DNA of 64,000 nt, taken from assembly GCA_013399305.1 (NCBI GenBank), contig VXAI01000067.1, forward strand, positions 1,936,152-2,000,151, given 5' to 3'. The notes beneath the pieces were generated by a model, which made no database searches, was not told the origin of the DNA, and saw only the letters and a list, made by a program, of their open reading frames with translations. Positions 24,001-38,700 of the stretch are shown in pieces. Each line of letters opens with the position of its first letter. Position 1 is the first letter of the stretch. Origin of the DNA: Rostratula benghalensis (taxonomy: Eukaryota > Chordata > Aves > Charadriiformes > Rostratulidae). A program made the position numbers and the translations under genes.

Positions 24001-27000
24001 TATTTTCATTTGTTTATTACTTTTAATAGTGTGTACCAAGCAAATTCTGTTAAGTTATATACTTGAAAATAGATCTACATTCATCCAACTCTGAGTCCAG
24101 TGATCATCATTAGCAATGCCCATCTACCTTAAGTATTTTCAAAAGAATTTTTAAAGTGTTGTGATTTTAGTTTTTCCTCGAAGAGGAAACAAACAATTCT
24201 CCAACTAGTTTTAAGACAACCCACTGAACTCTGCAGAAGAACTTTTGCACCTGAAATCTCCCATTAATTATCAAGGAAGTATAATCAAACATAATTATTG
24301 TTGCATCCTGTATGCTAAGAACAATAAAGTAACACATTCATAAGCACTTTGAAACTTATTTTCAAGATATTGTGGCACATAGGTGCCCTGGAGGAAACAA
24401 TCCCTTTAGGACAAGTGACCAACATGCTGTCGTTTCTCCACAAGGAGAAACCATGAGCATCTGCCAAGACTACACAGAAACTATGATCTATTTTAAATAG
24501 AAAAGAATATGTCTTCTGTATGTACAAGTTTAAAACTTCTGGAAAGGAATCCATCTTGCAGTGAGAAATGTTACCAACTACAATGGAACTGGCTACCAAA
24601 GCCTCTGAAAAAATTTATTCTTTTTTTAAAAAAATGTGTTGAACTCATATTTGCATTACCAGTTCTGCTGTGTGTAAAATATGGAGAAATTAGCCCTCCC
24701 TTATCTGGCTGACTTAAAGCAGATTAAGTCCTTTTCGTGGGAAGTGCTAAATCCTCACCATTGTTGATGTCAAATCATCCTCACTCAGTTCTATAAAACT
24801 TAATCAGGATAACATTCTAGGACATGAATTTGTGAACCCCTGAACTTCTTCAGAGAGGAAAAGAAAGCAATGTACATTTTTCATCTTAACTTCAGTTTCA
24901 TGAAGTAGTTTTCAGTGTAAATAAACTGCATTACCATTTTCTCTCTAAGTCTACGCCCTCACTTTATGTTTAGCTGTTCACAGACAGGCTTTGTTGAGTA
25001 AATAGTTCCTGAGGCTCTTATTTCCAGATGCTGGTGAACAAAGTCATCTTGGCAAGCTGCTAATTCAGAATGGCTTCATTACTCCAATAAACATCTATGT
25101 GTTGTCATCCCAACTTCTATGGAGTGTTACTATATTAAATTTGCAATAACTCCGAAAAAATTATTTAAAATTCTACCACAAGTTCTATTTCAAATACTTA
25201 AGTCAAAGGGAAGTCCACCTTTCCTCTAGTTTCTTCAAGGAAATGTAGTTCACATTCTTTGTTAGACAGCTAAGAACAATATCTCTTTCTTTAGAAAATA
25301 AGTAAAAACCTTAGGTGACAGAGAGAAGTGAAGAAAAGCGTACATATTCAGCTTCTCTGTCCCTTATTCTGAGATACAACAGTATCTGAATTACTCTGCA
25401 TTTGAATCTGAGAGCAAGTCAACTAGCATCATACACCAAGCTCTCAAGTTTAGGACAGACATGTTTGACTTACAGGACTTATAAGCATTGGCATTGTATG
25501 TGCATGGAGCAATAGATTAAATGTACTAGTTATTTTCGTAACAGTTCGCACCTTTCTGATCTGCTTCAGACTGCATCTACCAGTGTAAGCTCCATCCAAC
25601 TGGGAGTATGGCATTAAAATGACTGGACAACTTCACATCTCTGAGAGCAACTTTACATTTAATAGACTATTCCTCTAAAATCAAAACAGTCTCCCCATTT
25701 TTCCAAAATTCAGCAGACTTCACAGGGGTTGAGGATTGGATTTATGGACTAACTGCATATGATATGAAGCTGGAGTCTTCCAAAGCCAAAATCATAGTAC
25801 CAACATAGAAAAGCAACCCTTTCTGTGTTAATGGTTTCTAAAGCACTAAAGGATTTATAGAAAAGGAAGATGATGTTGAACTAAAGGAAGAAGTTAGTGA
25901 ACTTGCTAGAAGGAGCAATGAGCGATGGCAAAGATGAAGGTAGATATCTGTCAGTTGTCACTTTTGTGGTTCCCTTATTGAAACAAGCCAGTAATTAATC
26001 TATGAAGACTGAGGGGAGAGAATGTAACTTCAGTTTCTCATGCTTTCTTGCTGTCATCTGGATGCTGCACGTATTTCAATATATGACTAAATTGACATAC
26101 CATATTAGCCAAGAGGACCAGGCTGATCAAATGTGCCAAGACAGAATCTGAGCGCCACATACATCATCAAATAAAAAGATTCATCTCAATACTCATTTCC
26201 CTGGCATTACCACTTGTCACAAACAGTACTATTCTGGTAATAAGTTACTGTTTTTATGCATTGTATTTATCAATAAAGATGAAGGCTTTAGATTTTGTGT
26301 TTTGAGAATAGTAGTACTTGGCAACAGTAACAAGAAACAAAAAGTCATCTCACTCAATTCCTAAGAAAGATAAATACAATCTTTCTTCAGTTACACAAAA
26401 AAAAGTTAGCTTCCCTTATAAATATGACAGAGTAGTCAAGAGCTGAGCAATTGAGCCCTTCATTTAACAAGAAAGACTCTGTCAGATTGAGTCCACAACA
26501 ATTATATAATTTAAGATTATTATTTGTAAGGATGACCTATGCAATTTTTCTTCACCCCATCTTCTTTTCTTCTTTCTTATTCTACTTAATTATAGCCTGC
26601 ATTGATATTACATATACTGTAAACCAGATTATAATAGATAAACCTGTGTTTAATTCAGCTGCATTCTGCCTAAAAACATTAATGACAATCAACTACACTA
26701 CTTTCAACTTGCATAAATACTGTAGCCTAAGTTCTAATTTTTGACAAATGCTTAAGCAAAATTACCATTGGCCAAGAGACTACTAAGCCCAGTCAGTACC
26801 AGCTTTACTTCTGTCCTCACAGAAGAGAGATTTGCTACTAGCATCTCAATTCTGTAGGCATCACAAGACAGTAATAAACAGTATCATAGGTCTTTCCAAG
26901 TATCACACTTGGGATTTTAAAAGCTATTTAGCACATGGAATCCTGAGAAACTACATCATCTCTTAGCATTTCCATGTTCACACTAAAATCCATCTCTTAC

Positions 27001-27121
27001 TTATGGAAAAGTATTTGAGTTTGCTTAGGTTTTTTTATTATTTATGAGCTTCTTGTTAGTATAGGAACCATGTAGGTTTTTTCATTAATACTACTAGATG
27101 AAAGCAGGTTCAAAATGAGAT

Positions 27122-27141
27122 ATGACTTTGCATGACTTTGC
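27122..27141. repeat. Perfect 10-bp tandem duplication
   Basis: ATGACTTTGC occurs twice in immediate succession. It is a typical replication-slippage product with no evident function. Confidence 0.85.
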
Positions 27142-29138
27142 ACCTATCTTTCAAGATCTACTGTGTCTAATACACACTAAAAGCTTCACCTAGTTTGGCC
27201 TCATTATATCTTCCTTAATTGAGTCTTAATAAAAAGACTGTGTTATAGCGTGATATGTATTAATTGCTTTTCAAGGAGAGAGGCTTGAAGCAGTATAGAC
27301 ATCTCAATTAGGGAAGCATTTCAACATAAATACAAAATTTAAGCCTCTTGTGATTGCCAAAAGATTGACTTAGAGCTAAACATAGTGAACTGATGCATCA
27401 AGTCTCTACATCTATTTTGCACCTAGCTAGCAAAGTAGAGTAGTTCTACAGTAGATTGATTTAATGCTGCTGAAAACTAAAGCAGGACTACATCTTGAGT
27501 GTGTGAAAGGCTGTCACAGAGGGAAAGCTTAATTTGTCAATTTGCCAGCTTCTCAGGGGAAGCCATTAATGACAACAGCATGAGACTGTCTTTTAGCAGG
27601 ATTCATTGGACTTATTTTCCTAACTTTAAAAAAAAAATTATAACTTTTCCCCCATAAAATACCACATCTGTCAGACACACAAAAGGATGACAGGAAATGC
27701 AGCTCTAAGCACAGAGAGCACCATCTATTAATCTCACAGCTTCCTGCTTATATTCAGAACTCAAAATGCTGTAAACACAGTATATTTTTAAAAACAACAA
27801 AACAGAACAATAAAAAAAGCTAAAAACTGAAAAAACCCACCCTGCAAAATGTTATACACTCACTTTGCACATAAGAGACATCTTTTAAATAGCATGGCTT
27901 TGGTCACACCTGTAGATGCCCAAACAAAATCATACAGCAATTCTATATCACAAATCAGTCAGTAACCACTTCAGTAACTTACAGTAAGTATCACGGAGAA
28001 TTCTAGTAGCAACTATTCAACCCTGGTCAAGCTTTTTAAAATAAAACAATTTTTAGTGTCTTCAGGATGCCTTTCAGGCAACTTCAAAATCCTGTGCAGC
28101 CCGACCAGAAAAAAAAAAAAAGCTGTAGTTGTATACACAGCTCCAGTCCATAAAAATATTTAAAAGTACATTTGAGTCTGTATCTCACTGACTCTAAGTT
28201 TAGGCCCATCTACAGTTCTAATACATAGTTAGACCTATGAAACACGGAAATTTACACAGAGCATATATTATCTCCACCACTAATCACCACTGGTTTTGTT
28301 CCACCACCAAAGTCTAGAAAACATTTAATAAGGAACAGTGCCTGAGAAAATAAGCTTTATAATGATTTACATATAGTTTTCTGACTCTTAATCAGAGTTT
28401 GTAACTTGCTAAAGTAGCATAGTTCTAATTAAAGCATCTGGTTAGCTGCACTAGGTCCCAGGAGTTACTGCTCCCAGTGAGAAGGGGAGTGAACTGAGCC
28501 TCCTTTCAGGCACTCCAAAGCTCTCCTTTCAGCTTTGTACATAAAATGTGTCAAGCTTTTTGACTTCCCCTCTGACAGATGGGTCACTGAGCAGAGGGAA
28601 ATCATGCTACTGTGCTTGTTCTCCATTGCTGAGCTTGAACTGTAGCAGCTCTCCCATCCAATGACCCCTCCTTTCAATCTTACAAGAGCTTCAGAGAAAG
28701 ACAGACTGATACTAACTCACTGGAAAAAGAGAAAGCAAAGAAAGCTTTCTTTGCTTGCAGAGACAGAAGAACTTTTAAGGGAAAGAGACAACTGTGCGCT
28801 TCCTGGCGTTTCGCCCCCTATCTGGGTGAAATTAGAGTACCATAGTCATATTTGAACTCCTTACCATTTCAAAGGATTTACTATGGAGTCCCAACTGTTA
28901 TTAACACTAAGGTGAAGAAAAAGGATACTGTTGTCTACAAGAATGATCTTCTATCAAGAAACTCCACAGTGGTTTTGATCATAATTTTTGTGTTTAACCC
29001 ATGGCTACAGATGACCTAAGTATATGTTTGCCCTGGAATACTAATTTCCCCATAGGAACTAAAATCAAAAACCAACAAAGGCCTTCAAACACTTTTTTCA
29101 TCAATTAACAGTATAATGTCCTTCTTTGGCCTATTTAG

Positions 29139-29185
29139 GCAGACCGCAGCAATCACAGAGAAACCTTGCGGGACTGAAGTGCCAG
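29139..29185 (+). other. Possible 47-bp exon
   Basis: The segment is bounded by an acceptor-like CCTTCTTTGGCCTATTTAG and a donor CCAG|GTAAGC that is one base from consensus. It contains two CpGs in an otherwise CpG-poor area, and two of three frames are open. Short pseudo-exons with good splice sites are common in vertebrate introns, so this is only a candidate noncoding or alternative exon. Confidence 0.12.
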
Positions 29186-30399
29186 GTAAGCAGAGAGACA
29201 GTGATTTGCAGAAGACAGGCACTTGTTACTAGAACACAGACAGCCTGAAATAAGTGTTGAAGACACTCATCATCTGTCCTCTGAGGCTCTGAACTCTTCC
29301 AGATGTACATACAGAAAATTCAACCCTTAACATTCAAGAGCATTCCACAAAACTTAGACTCAAAGCCACCACAGCCTGCTAATCAGTGGTCTTTCTATGA
29401 CATCCATATGAATACCAGAAAGATATTAAAGCTAATACTGCAGAGTAATCTTTGCATATTACAGCGCTGCCACACCACTGGTTGCATGTTATTTACAGGT
29501 GACACCTGAAGCAGTCAGGAAATCTGAAATTATTTTTTGGGAAGGGGAAGTCAAGGTTTTCCACCCTTCCTAATAGTCTGCGGGTGGCTCACTCACTGTG
29601 ATTCTCAGGCTGTGAACAAGAGAATTAAGGAATGATAAAGCCTGTGAGAGCAAGCTTAGCACTCTGAATAAGAATTCTATTTATGTTTATAACTCTTGTG
29701 TTGTGAAGACAGACTTGATCAATGGATGTACAAGGATAGTCTCCAGACTGTAGGGAAGAAGCAAGGAAGTACTTTGCCTTCATGATACATTTGATTCACT
29801 ACTGGAATCTAAATTCTGTCTTGCAAACCCATTATCCTTCACCACACTTTCACTTTTTAAACCCCAAAGCTGATGAGACTTCACCGAGTAAAAAGAAACA
29901 GAATAAGAGGCCAGATTTCCATCCAGTGTCACTCCAGTCATTTTGAAAGGATTTACATTAGCTCCTGAGGGCTCTAACTATTGCCTGCTCCCAGTCTAGA
30001 CAAAATCACCCCCAACCAACTAAATAGTCTGTAAGATATTATGGGGATTTATCATAGGGATGTTCCTGCAGGAGCTCAAACTCCTTTGGAATATAAGGTG
30101 AGCATAATTGTTCAGGTAGTCAAGCCTAAAGAGAAACAAGGATATTTGCATTCATGTACCTTCTCTAACAGCCACGTAATCCCACTCTTCCTTATGCACA
30201 CAATGAAAGGGGAAAAAAAAAAGAACAAAAAGAAAGAGCTCTTTTGCAAGCTAGCTACCAAATGCAAATTTAAACCCTCTTTGCCCAGTACAGAATGTGT
30301 CTGAATTCCATCTGTATCACACTGCTACATGCCAATTACTTTAATTACAGTGAGATCCAAGCCTTGCAAGATAAAGTTCGTAGTGTAATTAAGAAATAG

Positions 30400-30475
30400 T
30401 TTTTCTCCTCAGTGCACTTCTTTCATCATCTTCTTTGCTCATTTTCCTGCTTCCCTCCCACCCTTTCCCCATTCA
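30400..30475 (+). repeat. Pyrimidine-rich tract of about 75 bases
   Basis: Nearly all bases from TTTTCTCCTC through CCCCATTCA are C or T on the plus strand, with only scattered purines. Two internal CAG triplets make acceptor-like sites, one of them directly followed by GTAATT. Such tracts can bind PTB-type proteins in RNA or form triplex DNA. No exon is evident beside it. Confidence 0.6.
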
Positions 30476-33400
30476 GGTAATTTTTCCGTCTAATTCTCTA
30501 GTCATTTTGGCACCAGCATTGTTGTACTTACACCTTCAGGCAGGCATGGTAGCCAAATAGGTGGTTGCCTTTAATGCTTCCAAGAGAAGGTGTAAGAATG
30601 AAAGTGAAAGGATTTATATTGTTTTAGAGTACAGTTTGGTGCAGTGTGGCACAATGCTTTCAAATGTATCTTATTAAAGGCAATGGCACATTCTGCCAAG
30701 AAATGCCACTGCTCAGCAGTCAGGGAGCTAGGTAATCTCACAAAATACAGCAGATGTGCTCAACAACAAAGGAAAGACAGATTAGGTTGTGTAGATGTTC
30801 TGCAGGACCTATCATCAGTATGATAATACTGAGTGAACCAACAAAATGAGTGTTGTCTTAACAATACCAGGAAAAACCATACAGCTGCCGAGGTTTGTTC
30901 CAACATTAATTTCCATTTTAAGAGCTATCCAGTCCCAATCCACTTTGCAGTTGGGAAGGATTAACACCAGCAATGGGCATCTTTTAACAACTCTTATGTC
31001 ACATAGTAGCCATCCCCTCTCTTGACACTTCTAATCAGAACACATCAAAATTCCTCAGAACAAATTCCCATGTGAAATTCTTTGTTACAAAGTCCTTTCT
31101 AGGAGTTTCTCTGGCTTCTCAGTATTACACAAACTCCTTACACAGCTGGTTCTGAAGTGGCAGGAATTCTCCTCCTTTCTTTGACAGGATTTGTAAAGCG
31201 TTGACTGGATTAATTCATGACATTTTAGTTCAGCTGTAGACTTCTCAGGGCTTGGCAACAGAGAAAAGACAACAAAAGTGTTATTTCTAATATTTACCAT
31301 ATTCTGGGAGTTTTTAAAATCACCATTATATATTATTATTTATGTCTCTGTGGATAGATGTATAAGCCTGGCTTTGTTTTAGTTCAGGTTTGAAAGTTGG
31401 GTGTATTCCACTAGCCAAACAGGTGCCCCCATTTAGAATATGCCCAGGAACTGATTTAGAATCAGCTGCTAGTCATAAACTAACACACCTTAAAGCTTGG
31501 CAGTTAAACTATGTTATAAAAGTAGACACCAAAATTTAAACAATCCGTTTCTTAATCTCATATACATGCAGGCTATTCATCAGACATTAATGCTAGCACA
31601 GTTAAATCGATGGTCAAAGTGAACTGACATTAAATGGAAAATTTTGCCCACCGTTACAGCTACAATGAGATATGTATTTCATTCAGTCTTAAAACTTCCG
31701 TAATTTTGCTGTACTGCTGCATCTGAAACTGAGCTGAAATGGACTTTTTTTTTTGAAAATTCAGTCAGTAAGAGCTTGACATTCAGCTGTCTGCTGGCAA
31801 TAGGAATGTCATCATTGATTATAGAGATTAGTGTGAAAACAACGTCTGGTTTTGGAATTATACCGAACAATTTCTGAATAAACAATTCTTTGCTTCCGTG
31901 CTACCCCTGAATACAAATATATCTTTTTTTTAGTGGAGAAAGTAGGTTCATGGAATTTTACAGAACCAGTGCTAACTAGGAAATAAGTTTATTCTTTAAA
32001 CAGAAGGGGATGTATTCTTAGCCAGGATAAATTATTTAAATACTGATTTACACCAAATGAGAACTGGCCCCTACCTCATTAAAAGAAAGATTCAATCCTT
32101 TGTCTTGTAGTAAGTGGCAGTATCTCACTGACTTCATCTAGAGCCAGATCAGATTATAGATGCTTCAGAAATGGAATGTATCAGTGTGACCTAAATGCAT
32201 TTGAAGTCAATGCAGTTATAATGTGCAAAACCCTCAGTGGGACACTCATCAGTCATTCCTGAATATCACTTCTTTTTAATTAAAACTTTTTTTTCCAGTT
32301 GATTTTATCTAAACTGAGATAAAATAAGGATCTTCCATACTTGTATTTACATCCATTCAATTTTGGAAGTTTATAGTCATACCTTGATTTGCTTGAGCAT
32401 TTTCCACACGCAGGCAAAACCCTGCCACTGTAGAAAATGCAAAATCATAAAAGCTGCTTTATGACCCTTAGATATTCACTTTAGTGCTCATCTGTCATAC
32501 TGAACAAGCTGTACAAGCGTACAATTAATCTGCAGTTCTTCAAGTCCCCTTACATGACGTAAGAGGATGTGATACAGCGCTGGCTTTTTGGCTGGCATTT
32601 TCATTCATCTTTTTTTTCTAGATAAAAGGTTGAAAACCAAACAAATTATTCTTAAACTTCAAGTGAACTTCGTCCAAGAACAGAACTCGATTTGTATCTA
32701 CAACATAAATTTCATGAATGCACATGTACACATACATTATCATGTGAGTGACATCATGTGATTTATGATGAAGCTGATCTTTACCTAAAAAAAAAAAAAA
32801 AGTAACACAATATATGGAGTATATCTGCTTCTAATTGACTAGGCAAACACAGGCACAAGAGATGAAGGCCACAGTTAGGATCAATCATAATGACATTATT
32901 TACATGTCCAGAAATATGTATATCCAAAGTTTTCTTCTGCTGTACCATGATGTAGCAATTACATTATTACATAATTAGCTTTTAAGTGGTAATAAATAAA
33001 ACATGCACAGTGTTATTTTGAAATTGTTTTTCAAGTTCTGTAAGTTTTCTTTAGTTTAAGTTATTCTCCTGGTAAGTATAATTTTCTCTGGCAATATCAG
33101 GATTAAAAAAATATGCAACTGTGGAACATAGGTACTGACTGGATACTCACTTTTGGAGTCCCACGTGCCCTATCATTAGTGGCAGACTGATTGCTTTCTA
33201 CATTTCAGCAAAACACACTGGACTAATTATAATTCCACCAACACTGGAGTTGAAGAACACAGATTAATGATCAGCAATTAAAACATCAACAACATCACAA
33301 ACAATGTTTCATACTGTTTATTCTGTGCCTGAAGTCATGCTATTTCTCTTTGGACATGAAATACATAATACAACCATTACTTCCAACATGAATAAAATGT

Positions 33401-35656
33401 TATCATAATACACGCTGAGATTCATATACTGCAGCTAATTTACAGTACCTAGAAATGAAAGGAGTGTGCACTTGGTTCATTGTGCATATGTAATAAGAAG
33501 CTAAATCAGTATAAGATCTGAAATATTAGCAGTCAGTCATATTGCTCTTTCCAAACACATGCAGTACCAAAACCAGATTTTAAGCAACCATAAGCTTGAT
33601 GTAAACAAAGTACATCGGACTAGAGTCTTTATCTTCAAAGGTTTTTCTCAGAGAGCAACGCTGTCAGGTTCAGCTGACAGAGGTACAGCCTATTCTTTTG
33701 TGCTACATGTTTTCTTAGAACCTGTAACAATCCTTTCTGTCTGCTGCAGCATCCAATTTAATCAAGTCTAGCACAAAGCTCATCTGATGTCATCTCTCAT
33801 TTGTGCACTAGGAAATCAATGGATGCAGCTGCAAGTCCCTGCAGTAGGTAACTACAGTTTGCCCTTGCACTTTGAGCATTTGCCTGCAGAGTTTACAGAG
33901 GCTGCCACTCCACAATCAGCATGGCTTCTGGTAACACAACTAGTACAGAACTTAAAACAGCCCTTTTGTCAGGACATTTGCAAGGACATCCCATTAGCTA
34001 TGGTACAAGTGATTTTTGTCATCGCACTCGCTGTAACTCTGTTTGTGATACGCTCAATATCCTGTGTTATCTTTTTTTACTACAGAAATTTATGCACCTT
34101 GAGATGTTGGTAGATGCATTCAGTAAACTGAAAAATAAACAAATGTATTAACTATCTGTAGAATGTCACCACCTTTATGTGATCTGAAACATGAAAAAGC
34201 AAGCTGGGGGACAGCTTTGTTATGAGAATGGTGAGCAGTGGCAGAAACAGGTGAAATGAAAGCAAACACATGAATGTCACTAGTTATTTTCAGAATGGAA
34301 ATCCTCCGTTCACTCAGATCCAGGACAATTGTGGAAACTGAAATGGCTAATAAACCCACCAGATTAATTCATGAATTAATGTTTGCTACATTTAAAGTTT
34401 TCCCTATATAATTCAACAGGCTAAAATGAGATGCCAGCACTTGATGTAATATTTCTTAATTATTTATCAAGGCACAGCTAAGTGGCTGCTCACAAAGGTT
34501 ACAAATACTCCTGATGACCTCAGAAGTGCTAAAATACTATGGAATAAAACATCCCAACAAGAGGGAGTGTATAACCTCACACTATGAAGACTAGGTGTGT
34601 ACCAAAGTTGATACAGGTGCAGAACTGTGAATGGACATATGGATAAATAATTCACCCACAAGCTTGCAGGGATGATCTGCCTGGTATAACCAATCTCGGA
34701 TCGTTAGGCGTGTCACGAAAGAAGGTGAAAGGGAAGGTCTTTATGTATCTGCAAAATGTCCTGATTCTTTTCTAGCTTTAGACATTTCTGGTTCCTTTCT
34801 AAGCAGCTGGAATTAAAGCTATTCAGCTGCCACTCATCAAAAAAAGTAAGATTCTGCCATCCTGACTTTCTGCAACAGTATCTCACAATTGTCATTAAAA
34901 CCAGCTGGTATATTGATGAAAGAAAATAATACCTTGTGAAAAGCTTGGCAGAATTTTTTCCTAATACATTAGCAGCCCTGAAGGCATTGTCACAGAACTG
35001 TGCAAAGACAGAAAAAGATCTGGTTTTAGTTCCCACCTCAGATTCCTCGGATCAGCAGCGATTACAGCAAGAAAAGTCTTTAGTGATTGCAAGAGACTTT
35101 CCTTATGCTGCTTAATGGGATGCCCTCTGGCCAAAAGAATGTACTCAGTGGATTCCAAATACAGCCAGGTTGAAATTCACAGTATTTCTTCCTATGTTAC
35201 AGAGAAGTTGAGGATGCTTCCACCTGACACATGGCATATGGGCAAGTAGTACAAGTGATAAACAGAATGTCTGTTACCATTTTTCAGACATGAGCGCTGA
35301 TGGCTGAAAGCCCAAGTTAAGAAAATTCCCCTTCATAGATCTAAACAAGAGGGGGAATAGAATGAGCATCATATTCATAAAATACTTTATGGGCATTGTC
35401 AGATGCTCAGACGATGGGGCTGATACGCTCAGCTGTTCTGCTTGCATATACAATAGTTTGAATATGGACTTTATATGCATTTCAAAACCAAAACCATAGA
35501 TTTGCCAGTTGGATGATATCCGAAGACGCAAACGAAGGAAGAAATATGCATTCCAACTCATAGAAACAGCTTCCTCTTCGTTGTAGACCTTTTCCATTAG
35601 TGTGTTCATTAACCGTTCCTTGAGCATAAAGATACTTGTAACCTTTTCTTGTGCAG

Positions 35657-35712
35657 TATGTTCATGTCACGTTATTTTTGATAATACACACTCACAGCAT
35701 GGTGGCATTCAG
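35657..35712 (+). other. Possible 56-bp exon
   Basis: A strong acceptor (CCTTTTCTTGTGCAG) precedes the segment, and a near-consensus donor CAG|GTAAGA follows it. Two frames are open across the 56 bases. It lies immediately upstream (on the minus strand) of an unrelated-looking open frame. No neighbouring exon could be linked to it, so it may be a pseudo-exon. Confidence 0.12.
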
Positions 35713-38700
35713 GTAAGATAAAATTCAAAAATGGCAAAGTGAACCACTCTGGAGCTTAGCGTTGTCATGACAGCTTCAGACAACTTTGCTGCAGCTCCAG
35801 AGGAAGCATCAAACACTACTGTGTGTGAAGAGCCAGCCTCATATTAACCTTCTATATACCATTAGAGAAATTTTACTTGACAGGCGTGGTTCTTAAACAC
35901 ATTTTGTTCATTGTGATTTTTTTTCACTTTGCACAAACGTCTATAAGCCTTGCACTCTATACAGTGATCCCACTACAGGTACACAGTGTTAAAATAACAG
36001 GCATTATAATACTGATTGGTCATCACCTAATTGTGGTGCCCTGCACTGTCATAACCAACACCTACTATCTGAAGACAGCTGTAAGAGACATCTAAACTCT
36101 TCAGAAAGCCCCAGATCATTCTGCAGTGCAAGACTTCCCAAGAACATTAAGAACATTTCTTCCTTGCATCCCTACAAATACTATCACAATGATACTAGTC
36201 AACAGAGCATAAGCAAGCTCAATCCATTACACAGTGTTTTTTCTTCTGAATATTATTTTCTCCAATACGTTATTGGAAGACATAACACTGTAAGAAGAAT
36301 CAGTTTCAGAACCAATCTCTCAGGAGGTCTGCGTTTGAGCAGTGTAGAAGTACCTGTAACAGCTTGACTTGATATCAATGACATCAGTAAGCGCCCAGTT
36401 CCAGACCTGGATATAATTTAGTAAAACAAGCCAATTGTCTAGGTTTTCACTTTCTCAGCATGACAGCATAACCTTAAAGAAGCCACTAAAGACCTCCCCT
36501 AGACACTCCAACTTCACTTTGTCTCATCATAAAGTCAGACTCCGTTCAACAAGACCACAGAATGAAATCCCTTTCAATTGCATTATTCATTTTGGATGTA
36601 AAGTTACCATGGCAGACATCACCAAAGGATTTCAGAAATACAGAGAGGTGTTCTTACATGGCTTTCAGCAGCAAATAATTAGGTATTTGTTCTCAGAATA
36701 ATACAGTGGATCATTTGAGAAATATGTAAGCATAAAGGAAGATTTATACAGCAATTTCACAGTCAGAAAATCAAAGACATCTCATCAAAATGTGACCTAT
36801 TCCAATGGCAAGTGATATAGTGAAGAAAGATCATCTCTTAGCTGAATACACGTTAAGTTCAGCAAAACTGTCAAAGCCCTTTAAGGCAAACAGCCCATTA
36901 CAGACCATGAATGTTGTAAACTATTAGCACTGCCAAGGTAACATGGAATAATTTCTCTGGAACTGAGGAGCTGTCATGTTGTCATTTTGACTTTCTTTTC
37001 TAATCTACAGATAGATCATCTGTGCAGATAGCACGCTTAACAGTGGGAAGGTTCTCTCTCTTCTCAGACCAGCTAACAAAATAGGTTAAGGGCAAACCTG
37101 CACAGGGTAGAGAAGTTACAGCAGCCAGGTAAAAATCAAGCTACAAAATCTCTTAAGAATTCCATACCTGTGTACTGCTCTGTAATACAGAGCTTAAAAA
37201 AAATCAGCTGGAAGACTGTTAGAAATCAGGATGTTGATTTCTCTGCCAGGAGTAGAGAAATATTGCAGCATTGACTCCCAGCAGTAGAATGCACAATCTC
37301 CAGGGAAAGCATAAGTTTACATGATAAAGCTGCAAACATTTAACTTACTAGGCAGTTGATCCGTACCTCTCATCACAAAAAAGGGACAAAAGCTGCTTTG
37401 GGAAATGCTAATGGACACCCTAAGGCAAACCTGCCTTATAAAAGCAGCTCCCTACATTTGCACACAAGAGGGATCTAAACCAGTAGAAGTGCTGCAGTCC
37501 CACGGGAGAGCATACACAGGAGATATATATTCTACATTGTTATCTCCATCTTTTAATTATAATAGCTAACTATAAGCCAAAAAAGGTTTTCCAAACATAT
37601 ATGACTGTTACAAAGCACACACAAAAGTCTGAGGTTCTTCAGTAACAAAAATCATCCACTGTACCTACTAGAACAAGGTTTTTGTACTCTTCTTCCTACA
37701 TGCCAGTTTAACACTGGCAGAGTTTCAATGACACCTTTAGAACAATTTCTGATTTACTCTGGCATGAATCAGGCCCTAAATACATAATCACTTTATAACA
37801 GACACAAATAGATTATAAAAAAACCCAAACAAACAGGTATCCCATAGGAAACAAATAGAACATGAGCATCTAATGGAAAACTAATATCCCTTAGACCTTC
37901 AAATGACAGTTCTGATATAAAATTCTGCAAGAAATCAAATAATCTGGCACTTTCTACTCTCAACGACCTTATCATCAGTATATCACCATGCCTTATTGAG
38001 CTCTCACTGGTATGATATCACAACAACCCTGATGAAAAACAGGTAAAGAGAACAGACCAAGTTCATTGTGTTCCTGAGGCTGAAAACAGATGTTTTATCC
38101 CACTTGAGTTTCAAAATAAATACAAGTTTTAAAGACCACAAAGTTGTTTTAGATCATAGACTGAGTATAAATTATAGGCCACTGCTTCTCAACCTGAAAG
38201 GTTGTAGCTGAGTATGAATAACAGCTCTAGAAAAGTAGTAAAGTTTTTGTATAGCTTTTATTAGCAATATACCTGCCCATTCATATGCCGGTAACAAAAG
38301 CATCAAAAAAAGCTACAAATGTCTTTAGCTATGAAATTTGAGCTCGTATCATAAAGATTTACAGGTTCACACCTGGTTCAGACTTCAACCAATTTGAAAA
38401 AAAATCCCAATCCCACTAACTAGACACAGACTTGAGTATGTGTCAGACCAAAACATTAAAAAGTAGGAAATTTCAAACAATGCCTAACATTGATTTCTAA
38501 CATTTAAAAATAATTTTTAAACGTATTACTTGTTCCAAACAAAACATCTCATATTCATATTTCTTTACAGAACTGATTTGAGTTGATTTTCAGTTTGCTT
38601 TCCCAAAAAAGTTTAATTTCTTACCAAAACACAGGCTAATGCCTGTCTTAGCTTAACTCAGCCATGTTTTTCACACCTGCTTTTCAGCGTTGCCAAATAA

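Noticed and set aside
30072..30097. 26-bp microexon between CTGCAG and AAG|GTGAGC
   Set aside because: The acceptor has a weak pyrimidine tract, and a segment this small with one good donor is expected by chance.
33787..34113. 108-codon plus-strand open frame with a hydrophobic C-terminal stretch
   Set aside because: The hydrophobic run (Ile/Val/Phe-rich) follows from T-rich DNA. There is no motif, no promoter and no splice context. A second frame in the same place is also open.
34713..35627. Stacked minus-strand open frames (117, 65 and 107 codons)
   Set aside because: Three frames follow one another and look like pieces of a broken gene, but I could match none to a family, and the lengths are within the range expected by chance in 64 kb. 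A frameshift-aware protein search would decide.
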